This document shows positions 16,007-25,077 of a DNA stretch of 64,000 nt, one piece after another. This DNA is from Crocinitomicaceae bacterium (lineage in GTDB: Bacteria; Bacteroidota; Bacteroidia; Flavobacteriales_D; Crocinitomicaceae). A model generated the notes under the pieces. It was not told the origin of the DNA. It worked only from the letters and a program-made list of their open reading frames with translations, and ran no database searches. Where the stretch lies: contig JAKVAR010000006.1 of assembly GCA_022447585.1 (NCBI GenBank), positions 496,001-560,000 of the forward strand, given 5' to 3'. Numbering within the stretch: position 1 is the first letter of the stretch; each line of letters opens with the position of its first letter. A program made the translations under genes and the position numbers.

Positions 16007-18907
16007 TTGCTTCCGTTTATCGTAATAATTTGTTTTTTGATTAATAGCCTAATATGTACTAGAATTCTAAGGAGCTTGAATCTGATTTTGGCTCTCTTGG
16101 CAATATTCATTTGTAATAATTTCTTGTCTCAAGGTGTACAATTTGAAGTTCCATATCAGGAATTAACGGAGAAGTATGGTTTAAATAGTAGAGAAGTTTA
16201 TAAAGTTGAAAAAGATTCTAAAGGAAACGTTTGGATTTGCTCTGATGGAGGAGTGAATATGTTCGATGGCACCGGGTTTCATTCATTTACCATTGAAAAT
16301 GGTCTGGTTGATAATGTCGTGTTTGACATTTATGAAGACTACAAAGGACGTGTTTGGTTTTTGTCATATAACTCTAAGCTTTGTTATTATGAGAATGGTA
16401 ATATCATTGAGTTTGCATTTAATGATGAAATTGTCAATTTTTATAAAGGTTTATCGCAGAACCAGAAAAAATTAGTCATCGACTCAAGTAATAATTTATA
16501 TTATGCCGTTCATAACGCTGGACTTATTAAAATTTCTCCAGATGGTGTTTTTATGCAATTACAGGATGAAATTCAAGAGATTCACATTGAAATATTAGAG
16601 AAGGAACCAATTATTTATAATCGTGCATCTTTTGATATAATTGATGGTAAACAACCAAATAAACTTGTCAGTACCTGGCTTGTTAAGAATAATTTAAAAA
16701 CAAAGGTTTTTAAATCTCTTGTGAGTTCAAGATTCTGTGTTATTCAATGTGAAAATGATGAAATCTATTTCAGTATTAAAAATGAAATTATACTCGCTAC
16801 AAATGGCAAGAGTATATTAAAAGTAGAAAGGCTAATAGAATTCGGAGAATATGATTCAGAGCATTTTTGGGTAGGTACGACCAACGGTTTATTGATAGTT
16901 TCAAAAGAAAATGGTGAAATACGAAGAAGAATTTTAAACGGAATCTCGATTTCGAGTGTTTTGAAGATCAATCAAAATTCATTTTGGATTGGAACTCTAG
17001 ATCAAGGTGCTTTATATGTTCCGAATATTGATTTGATGCTTTTGACAAAAGAAAATGGATTAATCCAGAATGACATTGTCGATATATGCGGTTTATCGAA
17101 TGAACTTTTTGTTTCATTTGGAAATTGTATTCAAGACTTATCTAGAAGGACTTCGTTTCAGCTTGATTTAAATAAAACTATTTTTTTGGGAGCAACCGAT
17201 TCAACTCTTGTTGTTGGTGATTTTGAAAAAAATGTAAATGTTAAGGTGGATGATCGAAGTTTATTTGTAGGGGGAATATTAGATTCGTATAGATCAAGGA
17301 ATGATGTTTTTTGGACAACCGGAGGAAGTATACATTCGTTCAATGAAAAGACAAAAAAAATAACGTGTTGGTATAGTCGTAGTGCAGACTCTTTAGAGAA
17401 TAAATTGAGATTTACTTCGGTTTTTTATGATATAAAAAAGGGCCTAATTGCAGGGAATAGATTTGGTTTATTTTTAATTGAAAATGGAAAGTATTTTAAA
17501 CTCGACAAATTGAACATTACTGATTTGAAGAAAGGGTATGATGAAAGCATTTTAATATCTACAGCGAATCAAGGTGTACGTTTTTTGCATAATACTTATT
17601 CTCAAATTATAAATAAAAGTAATGGTTTAGTGAGTAACAAAGTTTTTTGTTTAGAAAACTACCGCGACTCTATTTTTTTCTTTGGGACGAATAAAGGAGT
17701 AAACTGGTATAATGCGCGTAATCATAAACTTGGTCTTATTAAATTGCCAAGAGATATAAGGAGTAATTCACTAGAAATTTTTCACGACTCAATATTTGTG
17801 GGCACTAAAAGAGGATTGTTTAAATTAAGTGTTCATGATTTGGAATTAGATTACGATGAAGACTTCCTACTTTCAATAAACGATTTCAATATTGATAATG
17901 AAAGTATTTCATTTGATACGGATAATGTTATAATTCCATTTGGGACAAGAGTTATGCGCGTGAATATTGCTTGTTTGGATTTTGAGTCTTTCGACAATTT
18001 TAAAATGCAATTTCGATTTAATAGCGAAGATCAATGGACTGATATAAATGACTTAAGTGTTTTGATTTTGAATCCAAAAGATAATTTTGATTTTGAGGCG
18101 AGGTATTTGAAAGGAGATGGAAAATGGAGTTATTCGAAAAAATTATTTTCTGTAGAAATTGAATTGCCATTTTATAAAAGAATTGAGTTTTTCATTTTAT
18201 TGTTCATTACTGTTCTTGCAGTCTTATTTTATTCTCGGAAGTATTTTTTAAGCAAAAAGAGAAAAAAGGCTGAGGTTAAACAAAAACTGTTTCAATTAGA
18301 ACAACAAATCCAACAGACTAAAATGAATCCTCATTTTCTGTTTAACATTCTTAATTCCATCCATAGTCAAATAGTTTTCGAAGAGTATAATTCAGCGGAA
18401 GCTTATTTAATGACATTTTCTAAATTTTTGAGGAGACTCATTTCTAGAACCACGGTAGACTCAATAACTATCAGGGAAGAAGTTGAGTTTTTAAATAAGT
18501 ATGTTGAGCTACAGAAAATAGGTACAGAAACTAAGTTTGAGTTCGCCATCAATATGGATTCATCGTTGAATTTGATTTCAATGCCCGCTATGATGTTACA
18601 ACCGTTAGTTGAAAATTCAATCAATTACGGTATTGGATCTCTAGAGAATGATTCAAGTCATGGTAAAGTTGAACTTACAATTAGTAAGCTAAACGAATCA
18701 ACCTTAAAGGTTATTTTAACGGATAATGGAATTGCTGAGTTAGAATCAAAAATATCAGAAGGTCACGCAATTGATATAACAAAGAAGCGTTTATCCTTCT
18801 ATAATGAATTGATGAACTGTAACGAATATTCATTCAAGATTTATAAAGAAAAAAAATTGTCGCCATTAACGAGGGTGGAGTTATTAGTACCAATAATTAT
18901 TAAATAG
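16007..18907 (+). CDS. two-component-regulator-propeller sensor with LytS-type histidine kinase
   Basis: A membrane sensor of 966 residues from the TTG at 16007; no ATG lies near, so the start is uncertain, but a signal-peptide-like helix (LNLILALLAIFICNNFLS) is present at about residues 24-42. Residues ~50-620 are repeats of the propeller type (DSKGNVWICSDGGVNMFDG, DYKGRVWFL, STANQGVRFL), then a Y_Y_Y-like domain to about 720, one membrane helix (FILLFITVLAVLFYSRKYFL), and a kinase core with the phospho-acceptor His776 in MNPHFLFNILNSIHSQ and the ATP motif LQPLVENSINYG. It is followed after 3 bp by its LytTR regulator, so signal enters from the periplasm and leaves by that partner. Because the T2SS-like genes follow on the same side, it may govern them; that is inference. 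Confidence 0.85.
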   Translation: MLPFIVIICFLINSLICTRILRSLNLILALLAIFICNNFLSQGVQFEVPYQELTEKYGLNSREVYKVEKDSKGNVWICSDGGVNMFDGTGFHSFTIENGLVDNVVFDIYEDYKGRVWFLSYNSKLCYYENGNIIEFAFNDEIVNFYKGLSQNQKKLVIDSSNNLYYAVHNAGLIKISPDGVFMQLQDEIQEIHIEILEKEPIIYNRASFDIIDGKQPNKLVSTWLVKNNLKTKVFKSLVSSRFCVIQCENDEIYFSIKNEIILATNGKSILKVERLIEFGEYDSEHFWVGTTNGLLIVSKENGEIRRRILNGISISSVLKINQNSFWIGTLDQGALYVPNIDLMLLTKENGLIQNDIVDICGLSNELFVSFGNCIQDLSRRTSFQLDLNKTIFLGATDSTLVVGDFEKNVNVKVDDRSLFVGGILDSYRSRNDVFWTTGGSIHSFNEKTKKITCWYSRSADSLENKLRFTSVFYDIKKGLIAGNRFGLFLIENGKYFKLDKLNITDLKKGYDESILISTANQGVRFLHNTYSQIINKSNGLVSNKVFCLENYRDSIFFFGTNKGVNWYNARNHKLGLIKLPRDIRSNSLEIFHDSIFVGTKRGLFKLSVHDLELDYDEDFLLSINDFNIDNESISFDTDNVIIPFGTRVMRVNIACLDFESFDNFKMQFRFNSEDQWTDINDLSVLILNPKDNFDFEARYLKGDGKWSYSKKLFSVEIELPFYKRIEFFILLFITVLAVLFYSRKYFLSKKRKKAEVKQKLFQLEQQIQQTKMNPHFLFNILNSIHSQIVFEEYNSAEAYLMTFSKFLRRLISRTTVDSITIREEVEFLNKYVELQKIGTETKFEFAINMDSSLNLISMPAMMLQPLVENSINYGIGSLENDSSHGKVELTISKLNESTLKVILTDNGIAELESKISEGHAIDITKKRLSFYNELMNCNEYSFKIYKEKKLSPLTRVELLVPIIIK

Positions 18908-18910
18908 TGC

Positions 18911-19639
18911 ATGAAGGTTTTAATTGTGGATGACGAGTTTAACGCTCGAAGGATTGTAAGGAAGTACTTGCTAGATTTTAATGCTGAATTGTCATTAGTT
19001 GAGGCTTCCAACATAGAGGAAGCTCTAACAATATTAAACTCAGAAACTATTGACTTAATGGTTCTTGACATTCAATTGAAAAACGAAGTCAGTTTTGATT
19101 TATTTAAAGAGAATACATGGGATGATATTGATGTGATTTTTGTAACTGCATATTCTAATTTTGCAATGGAAGCATTTAATGTTGGGGCATTATCGTATGT
19201 ACTAAAGCCTGTTGACAAATCCGTGTTCGAAAAAGCGTTTAGAAAAGTTGAGTATTCATTTCTCGCGAAAAAACAATCAAAACACAGTATAAAATCGGGT
19301 GCTGGTAGAATTTATGTTCCTCTAAAGAATTATTATCAATTGGTAAACCTATCCGAGGTAATGTTTTTAAAGGCCGATGGTATGTATTGCGGAATTGTAT
19401 TTAGTCCCACTAAATGCCTTTTAGTCAGCAAACCATTGAAATACATTGAAGAAAAAATAAGCGATAATCTCAATTTTGTTCGAATACATAGATCATTTAT
19501 AGTGAACACGGATAAAATACTTCGTTGCAGTAGTGATTTTAAGATGATTACCTTGAGCGATTCAACGGTTTTACCCATTTCAGCTAAATATAAAGAAGCC
19601 CTCGCAGATTATATAAGAAATTCTATTCGAAAGCTTTAA
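18911..19639 (+). CDS. LytTR-family response regulator
   Basis: A 242-residue regulator. The receiver domain (1-120) has the acidic pair in VDDEF, the phospho-acceptor Asp53 in MVLDIQL, the Thr in FVTAYSNFAMEAF and the Lys in YVLKPVD. The C-terminal LytTR DNA-binding domain (about 140-238) contains LSEVMFLKADGMYC and FVRIHRSFIVNTDKI. It begins 3 bp after the propeller kinase and is its cognate partner. LytTR proteins bind pairs of direct repeats; I did not find a clear site for it in front of either large operon. Confidence 0.93.
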   Translation: MKVLIVDDEFNARRIVRKYLLDFNAELSLVEASNIEEALTILNSETIDLMVLDIQLKNEVSFDLFKENTWDDIDVIFVTAYSNFAMEAFNVGALSYVLKPVDKSVFEKAFRKVEYSFLAKKQSKHSIKSGAGRIYVPLKNYYQLVNLSEVMFLKADGMYCGIVFSPTKCLLVSKPLKYIEEKISDNLNFVRIHRSFIVNTDKILRCSSDFKMITLSDSTVLPISAKYKEALADYIRNSIRKL

Positions 19640-19759
19640 ATGATACTTTAGCAGTTTATATGATTTTATTCGACGTCAATACAATAGCGATGCTACAAGA
19701 ATTTATCATATTTAGATTTTAATCTATTCACTAAAAGGGGGCCGTTCCGAAATTTATAA

Positions 19760-20461
19760 CTATTCAATTTCGTCATTGTCTATTATATATAGTCTATTTT
19801 TAATCGCAAAAACTACTAGCTCTGCAACATTTTTGGTGTTCGTTTTTTGTAAAATCGATTTACGATGTGACTCTATAGTTCTAACACTAAGGTATAATTG
19901 TTCTGAAATTTCAAGATTAGTATTTCCTGAGCATATAGCGTGGAGTATTTGTTTTTCTCTTTTGGTAAGAATAGAAGGAACTTCTTTATTTTCGGAAAAA
20001 CTATTTAATGCGTTTTGATGCAATGCTATTGATGTCTTTTTATCATGATAATATCCTACGGTATGAACAGCATAAATGGCATCAATTAGTTTGTCTACGC
20101 TAGAATTTTTGGATATTACGGCTCTAGCTCCTAATTGAATTCCCTTGATGATCTGAAATTCAGCATTATACATTGATAGAATAATGACCTTGATTTCAGG
20201 GTCTTTTTTGTTCAAGATTTGCATTGTTTGCCATCCATCTAAAACGGGCATACTAATATCCAATAGAACGATGGATGCATTTGAATTTCCAATTTTTTCT
20301 AATAGTTGAGATCCATCTTGTGCCTCAAGCACGAATTTAATTTTAGCATCTTCCTTGTGCAAACAGGAAATGATCGCTTCCCTTAAAATTTTATGATCAT
20401 CGGCAATAGCCAAGTTAATCCGTTTTGAGCTAGAATGTGCTTTAGTCATTGTGTTCTTCAA
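19760..20461 (-). CDS. NarL/LuxR-type response regulator
   Basis: A 233-residue regulator with receiver (AIADDHKILREA; phospho-Asp68 in LLDISMP; Ser in ILSMYNA; Lys in ARAVISKNSS) and a LuxR-type helix-turn-helix (LTKREKQILHAICSGNTNLE, then LYLSVRTIESHRKSILQK). A second ATG at 20449 is equally possible. It has no kinase gene beside it apart from the LytS-type sensor upstream. It is divergent from the T2SS-like operon and the intervening 300 bp carry a cluster of ACGT sites, so it may control that operon and itself. A second protein of the same type lies at the other end of the secretion operon. Confidence 0.92.
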   Translation of the reverse strand: MKNTMTKAHSSSKRINLAIADDHKILREAIISCLHKEDAKIKFVLEAQDGSQLLEKIGNSNASIVLLDISMPVLDGWQTMQILNKKDPEIKVIILSMYNAEFQIIKGIQLGARAVISKNSSVDKLIDAIYAVHTVGYYHDKKTSIALHQNALNSFSENKEVPSILTKREKQILHAICSGNTNLEISEQLYLSVRTIESHRKSILQKTNTKNVAELVVFAIKNRLYIIDNDEIE

Positions 20462-20509
20462 TTGATAATTTAATTATGTTAAAGGGTTGGCAATATAATC
20501 CACCTGTTG

Positions 20510-20592
20510 TTACGTAAGTATAAATACGTGAAATGATACGTATAAACACGTAATTTTTGTTACGTAATTACCGAAATCAATAATGAACGTAT
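20510..20592. promoter_or_regulatory. cluster of six ACGT-centred sites between regulator and secretion operon
   Basis: ACGT occurs at 20512, 20526, 20538, 20548, 20562 and 20587, in contexts TTACGTAA, ATACGTGA, ATACGTAT, ACACGTAA, TTACGTAA and GAACGTAT. Two of the eight-base boxes are perfect palindromes. In AT-rich DNA the tetramer should appear about once in several hundred bases. It reads as a multi-site operator, probably for one of the NarL-type regulators that flank the secretion genes; the same box recurs before the 32737 operon. Confidence 0.5.
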
Positions 20593-20763
20593 TTGTGCAT
20601 GTATATATGTAAATATTTACAATACAGCCAGTTGTACTGATAATTGATCGATTTGCATTTTTTCATTCAGAAACTCAAAAGGTTTATTCAGAAGTTTAAG
20701 CGAAATCTGACTTTTTCAATGTTGTAATATTGCCCTCAATTTTATTTGAATAACGAAGAAAAA

Positions 20764-21573
20764 ATGGCACGATTCGATATATCCAAGATATCAGGAGTTA
20801 AACTCAATTTAGTGGGCATAATGGTTCTATTTAATTTGTTGCTCTTTGTTCAAGAATCAAAAGCCCAGTCTCAATTGGAAGATTTTTCGAATAGAAGAAG
20901 TGTTAAGCAAGATGACCTCCAAATGATCTTCTTTGTTCGAGATGAGGATAAATCACGGCCGAATACTTCTAGAAATGATAGTTGGTACCATTGGTTTAAA
21001 TCTCAAAAAATTATAACAACCCAAGGCGGTTCAGATGGACTATTGCTTGAGGGTCTTTTTACAGCCTTTTTTACGAATAAGCAATTGGCACAAAAGGGAA
21101 GTTTCCAAAAAGGACTCAAAGTTAAGTCTTGGGAATATTGGAGAATGGATGGCTCTTTGAAAATGACCGAAAAATGGAGAAGAGGAGCTTTAATTCAAAA
21201 GGAGTTTTACGATGAAGAAGGAAGTTTAATCCGATTAGAAAAGAAGAGTTTATGGAAGAATAAAGTTTATACGAGTGACAGTATTTGGATCCATAAAGGA
21301 GAAGAGTTGGTTCAACTTAAAACATATAATTCAATAGGAACGCTTAAAACAAGCGCTAATTATAAGAATGGAGTTTTAAATGGTTCTTATAAAGAATTTG
21401 AAAATGGGAAACTGATTTCTAAAATTAAGTATAAAGATGGTGTAATTGTTCCCGCTAAAAAGGAGTTGGAAAAGGAGGTAAATAAAGAACCTTCTAAGTT
21501 CAGTCTGTTTTGGAAAAACCTCTTTAAAAAGAAAGAAAAAGGGGATGATAATAGTGAAAACAGAGTTGACTAG
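20764..21573 (+). CDS. exported protein with YwqK/MORN-like repeats
   Basis: A 269-residue protein (ATG at 20764; the in-frame TTG at 20746 is less likely) with a signal peptide (VGIMVLFNLLLFVQESKAQS, cut near residue 36). The middle has repeats of the form G.y..g.k.g.w.yy...G...: KGSFQKGLKVKSWEYWRMDG, EKWRRGALIQKEFYDEEGS, ANYKNGVLNGSYKEFENGK, as in the YwqK/MORN-variant family. The C-terminus is very basic. No enzymatic role is suggested; these repeats usually bind proteins or membrane. It is the first gene of the secretion operon and its TAG overlaps the GTG start of the next gene, so it is probably a partner of the apparatus. Confidence 0.7.
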   Translation: MARFDISKISGVKLNLVGIMVLFNLLLFVQESKAQSQLEDFSNRRSVKQDDLQMIFFVRDEDKSRPNTSRNDSWYHWFKSQKIITTQGGSDGLLLEGLFTAFFTNKQLAQKGSFQKGLKVKSWEYWRMDGSLKMTEKWRRGALIQKEFYDEEGSLIRLEKKSLWKNKVYTSDSIWIHKGEELVQLKTYNSIGTLKTSANYKNGVLNGSYKEFENGKLISKIKYKDGVIVPAKKELEKEVNKEPSKFSLFWKNLFKKKEKGDDNSENRVD

Positions 21574-22805
21574 TGCTTAGTAAAGGTAGATATATTGATT
21601 CATCAGCTTTGGGCTATGCGCTTAGCTTTCTTCTGCTTATTGGTATGGTATGCTCAGGAGCCGTATTCATTTCTTCTGTTTACAAAAGGGAATCGAATTC
21701 ATACCAATTGGATGAGCACATGTTGTTTAATAATTACTTGAGCTTAAAAATTGGCGCACAAGCTGGAGTTTCGGAACAACAATCGGTGATGCATATATCT
21801 GGAGATACTAGCAAATACTCTAAAAAGAGTTGGGGTGGTTTCGAGGTTGTAAATGCAATTACACAGCATAAAAATAGAGTAGTACAAAAAAGTGTAATGA
21901 TCGGTTCCGTGGCTAAAAAAGAGATGCCTTGCTTATACTTACCCGACTATCGGCAAGCCATCAAACTTTGTGGAGAGACCAAGATTGAAGGCGATGTTTA
22001 CATGTCGAAAAGAGGGTTTGAAAGAGGGCATATTTCTGGAGCTCCTTTTTCTGGTGATAAGCTTATTTATGGAAAGCAATTACGTGCTAAAAAGTCCTTG
22101 CCGAATCTGAAAGACCGAGATTTTGACATTTTAAACGAATTGAAAAATGGAATTGATCTAGATAACTTGCCTCAAGACTCTACATTTAGTTTTATGGAGA
22201 GGACGACTGTTTTTAGATCAAACTCTAGTGCAGAAATAACTCAAAATTTGCAGGGGAACATTTTACTTTTCGCAAAAGATTCTCTTGTTATTAAGTCATC
22301 AGCATCACTTCGAAATGTGCTGTTGGTTGCACCAGTTATACGGTTTGAAAAAGGGTTTACAGGAAATGTTCAAGCGATAGCTGAGCATAGAATTGTATGT
22401 GAGGAACGCGTATTCTTGAAGTACCCTTCTACGTTGATTTTAAATGAAAAATCTGGAGCAATAAATCGAGATCAATCCAAAATTGAATTGAAGAATAATG
22501 CGAAAGTGTTAGGAGGGGTTTTATTGACCTCTGAACATCCTAATTATCGAAGGCAAGTGCATTTAGATGTGCAAAACGCATTTGTTGCGGGGCTCATTTA
22601 CAATCAAGGAGAAACTCAATTTATAGGTGAGTTAGTTGGGTCGCTTTACACTTCAAAATTGATACTTAACCATGGTGGAGGGACTTACAGCGGACATTTG
22701 TTGAATGCGAAAATTTCAAACAGAGATCTCCCTAAAGACTTTGCCCTACCGAATTGGTTTGAAAAGGATAAAAATGCTGAATTAAAATTTATTGCATGCA
22801 TCTAA
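21573..22805 (+). CDS. GspK/PilX-like apparatus protein with beta-helix-like body
   Basis: A 410-residue protein with GTG start in the overlap TAGTG. The N-terminus SSALGYALSFLLLIGMVCSG (residues ~10-29) is a single hydrophobic helix like that of GspK or PilX, but without the Glu at position +5. Residues ~120-380 alternate short hydrophobic strands (KIEGDVYMS, LQGNILLFAKDSLVIKSSAS, LRNVLLVAPVIRFEKG, AKVLGGVLLTS, AFVAGLIYNQ), which resembles the right-handed beta-helix of bactofilins and polymer-forming cytoskeletal proteins. In its place in the operon it would be the tip pseudopilin. Function assignment is by position and pattern, not by strong sequence identity. Confidence 0.55.
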   Translation: MLSKGRYIDSSALGYALSFLLLIGMVCSGAVFISSVYKRESNSYQLDEHMLFNNYLSLKIGAQAGVSEQQSVMHISGDTSKYSKKSWGGFEVVNAITQHKNRVVQKSVMIGSVAKKEMPCLYLPDYRQAIKLCGETKIEGDVYMSKRGFERGHISGAPFSGDKLIYGKQLRAKKSLPNLKDRDFDILNELKNGIDLDNLPQDSTFSFMERTTVFRSNSSAEITQNLQGNILLFAKDSLVIKSSASLRNVLLVAPVIRFEKGFTGNVQAIAEHRIVCEERVFLKYPSTLILNEKSGAINRDQSKIELKNNAKVLGGVLLTSEHPNYRRQVHLDVQNAFVAGLIYNQGETQFIGELVGSLYTSKLILNHGGGTYSGHLLNAKISNRDLPKDFALPNWFEKDKNAELKFIACI

Positions 22806-23113
22806 ATAAAATTAAAGCGTCAAGCATAGCAGAGGTAGTAATTGCCATGTCGATTATCGCCCTTTGTTTTGGGATTGCATCTATTGTGTTAATGCGAACT
22901 ACAATGGTTATGGATAATTTCCAAGAGCTTAAAACGCAATCAGAATTACATGCTTTAATCTGGGAAAGTTTAATCGAAGATCAAACGGTTAACTGGACAG
23001 ATGAAATTACAGTAAGCGAGCATGAACAACAGAATGGGCTTGAATCTATTATGTTTTATTCGGCTTCTGGAAAGGTTATTTGGGAACAAGAATTTTTAGG
23101 CGATGATGATTAG
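22796..23113 (+). CDS. minor pseudopilin (GspI/J-like)
   Basis: A 105-residue prepilin. The processing site is KA/SSIAEVVIAMSIIALCFG: alanine before the cut, glutamate at +5, and a 20-residue hydrophobic helix. The remaining ~75 residues form a small head domain. It overlaps the preceding gene by 10 bp and the next by 11 bp. It would be cleaved by the prepilin peptidase encoded four genes downstream and join the pseudopilus tip. Which minor pseudopilin (H, I or J) it corresponds to cannot be decided. Confidence 0.75.
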   Translation: MHLNKIKASSIAEVVIAMSIIALCFGIASIVLMRTTMVMDNFQELKTQSELHALIWESLIEDQTVNWTDEITVSEHEQQNGLESIMFYSASGKVIWEQEFLGDDD

Positions 23114-23585
23114 TGCAAAGTCTAAAATAACATCTTTTACAATATTTGAGGTCACAATGGTCTTGGCAATAATGAGTGTTCTTATTTTAATAATTACACT
23201 GTCTACTAATCGATTTAATGAGCAGCTCAAGGTCGCAAATGAGATTAAAAGAGAACTGAATACTTTTAAGTTAATTCGTTCAAATATTTCGCAAGATTTT
23301 TATCATTCAAATAATGCCAGGTTAGAAAATGAAGAATTGATTTTAACAAAAGGGATTTATGAAGTTAGATACAAAATAATCGATGGTTTTTTGTCTCAGA
23401 TCCGTTCAAGTGAAACCATTTCATTGGGGATTCAGGCTTCAGAAATTTTTGAATCCACTTTAAATGATGTGCCCGTATACCATATAGTTATACCATGGAA
23501 AGATGATGAGATAGACTTGGCATTTTATTATAAACCCAGTGTTGATTTAGCAATTAATGCATTTTTCGAGGATTATAATGAGTAA
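23103..23585 (+). CDS. minor pseudopilin (GspH/J-like)
   Basis: A 160-residue prepilin with the site TS/FTIFEVTMVLAIMSVLIL: phenylalanine at +1, glutamate at +5, then the hydrophobic helix and a helical continuation (NEIKRELNTFKLIRSNIS) to a beta-rich head. The residue before the cut is serine, a permitted variant of the usual glycine. It overlaps the gspF start by 8 bp (ATGAGTAA). Confidence 0.78.
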   Translation: MMISAKSKITSFTIFEVTMVLAIMSVLILIITLSTNRFNEQLKVANEIKRELNTFKLIRSNISQDFYHSNNARLENEELILTKGIYEVRYKIIDGFLSQIRSSETISLGIQASEIFESTLNDVPVYHIVIPWKDDEIDLAFYYKPSVDLAINAFFEDYNE

Positions 23586-24657
23586 TAATAAGTCTTTTTT
23601 TCAAAAGGAAATTACCTTATCAAAAGGATTTCCAGATAAGTCGAAAGAAGAATTCTATAAAGAGTTTAGCTCATTGTTGGTGAGTGGTATTGATATTCAA
23701 AGAACCTTAACAATTCTTATCGAGGAACAGTCAAAAGAAAAGGTCGTTGGTATTCTTGAGACAATGCTTGAAAAGCTCATTAAGGGAAGCTCTTTATCAA
23801 AGGCAATGTCGGAATCCAAGCATTTTTCAGCATATGAATTTCAAAGTGTAAAGATTGGCGAGGAAACGGGAAGATTACAAAATATTCTGGCACATTTATC
23901 AGAATATTACAGTAATAAAGTAAAGCTTAGACGTCAACTAATAAGTGTTTTTACGTATCCTGTTTTTGTCATTCTAATTACCATTGGAGTCCTATATTTT
24001 ATGTTGAATAGTGTTGTTCCAATGTTTGAAGATGTCTTCGATCAATTCGGTCAGGAATTACCATATTTAACGCAGAAGATCATTTTGGTATCGAAGTATT
24101 TTTCAACGTTTTTACTTTACTTTTTAATACTTCTTACATCTGTTATTGGTTTCGGCTATTATCAAAGAAAAGAAGTGTGGTTTAGAAACCTGACATCGAA
24201 GACAATACTTAAAATTCCTGTTATTGGTGGTCTTATGAAGAAGATATACTTGGCTAGAACTTGTCAAAGTTTATCACTGCTTTTATCCTCAAAAACACCA
24301 CTTGTTTCTGCATTAACTTTAGTAGAGGAAATGATTGGATTTTATCCTATTGAATCGTCATTCAATTTGATCAAAAAAGAGATTATTCATGGTGAATCCT
24401 TTCATACTGGTTTGGCGAAGTTTCCCATATACGATAAGCGTATGGTTTCCTTAACGAAAATTGCGGAGGAGACGAATCAATTGGATCAAACTTTTGCGAG
24501 GCTTTCAGCTCAATATCAGGAGGATGTTGAATTTAGAACGAAGTTAATAGGAACAATAATAGAACCATTAATCATAGTAATCATTGGGCTCGTGGTGGGC
24601 GTTATTATGGTGGCTATGTATTTACCAATGTTCAATCTTAGTAATGTAATAAAATGA
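23578..24657 (+). CDS. gspF: GspF/PilC-like inner-membrane platform protein
   Basis: The platform protein onto which GspE docks and from which the pseudopilus grows. From the ATG at 23578 it has 359 residues (an upstream in-frame ATG at 23557 is inside the previous gene and less likely). It shows the two-fold GspF repeat: FYKEFSSLLVSGIDIQRTL...FQSVKIGEETGRL in the first half and YLARTCQSLSLLLSSKTPLV...KRMVSLTKIAEETNQLDQTF in the second, with membrane helices near residues 130-150, 180-200 and 325-350 (TIIEPLIIVIIGLVVGVIMV). Clear family member. Confidence 0.93.
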   Translation: MSNNKSFFQKEITLSKGFPDKSKEEFYKEFSSLLVSGIDIQRTLTILIEEQSKEKVVGILETMLEKLIKGSSLSKAMSESKHFSAYEFQSVKIGEETGRLQNILAHLSEYYSNKVKLRRQLISVFTYPVFVILITIGVLYFMLNSVVPMFEDVFDQFGQELPYLTQKIILVSKYFSTFLLYFLILLTSVIGFGYYQRKEVWFRNLTSKTILKIPVIGGLMKKIYLARTCQSLSLLLSSKTPLVSALTLVEEMIGFYPIESSFNLIKKEIIHGESFHTGLAKFPIYDKRMVSLTKIAEETNQLDQTFARLSAQYQEDVEFRTKLIGTIIEPLIIVIIGLVVGVIMVAMYLPMFNLSNVIK

Positions 24658-25076
24658 TAAAATTAAAACAGAATCACAAAGGCTTATTGGTTAAAGCTTT
24701 TTCCCTTGCAGAAATCTTGATTGTATTAGCAATCATGGGAATCTTAATTATGCTTGTGGTCCCAAATCAAGCTGGTGTTGCGTCGCGCACTAAAAGTTTA
24801 GAGGCTCAGCAAGAACTGAAAATGATTCAAAACCTGCAGTATGCTTATTTCTTGCAATACTCTAAGTATACATCGGAGCTTTCGACCATCAATTACATCC
24901 CTCATAAGTTGGTAAATGCAGGAGGTACGGCGAATTATCAGGTTTCAATTGTTGAATCGTCTACAACTGGATTCAAAGCAAGAGCGGAGGCCGTAGTTGA
25001 CTTTAATGGAGACGGGAAAAAGAATATATGGGAAGTGGATGAGAATGGATTATTAACTGAAATTCAACCAGATTAG
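24654..25076 (+). CDS. gspG: major pseudopilin, GspG-like
   Basis: A 140-residue prepilin with the site KA/FSLAEILIVLAIMGILIMLV (Glu at +5). Near the C-terminus DFNGDGKKNIWEVDENG is an acidic loop with aspartates in the places where GspG binds calcium, which is the mark of the major type II secretion pseudopilin as opposed to type IV pilins. The leader is long for the family (14 residues). It starts in the gspF stop (ATGA) and is followed two bases later by the prepilin peptidase. Confidence 0.85.
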   Translation: MIKLKQNHKGLLVKAFSLAEILIVLAIMGILIMLVVPNQAGVASRTKSLEAQQELKMIQNLQYAYFLQYSKYTSELSTINYIPHKLVNAGGTANYQVSIVESSTTGFKARAEAVVDFNGDGKKNIWEVDENGLLTEIQPD

Positions 25077-25077
25077 C

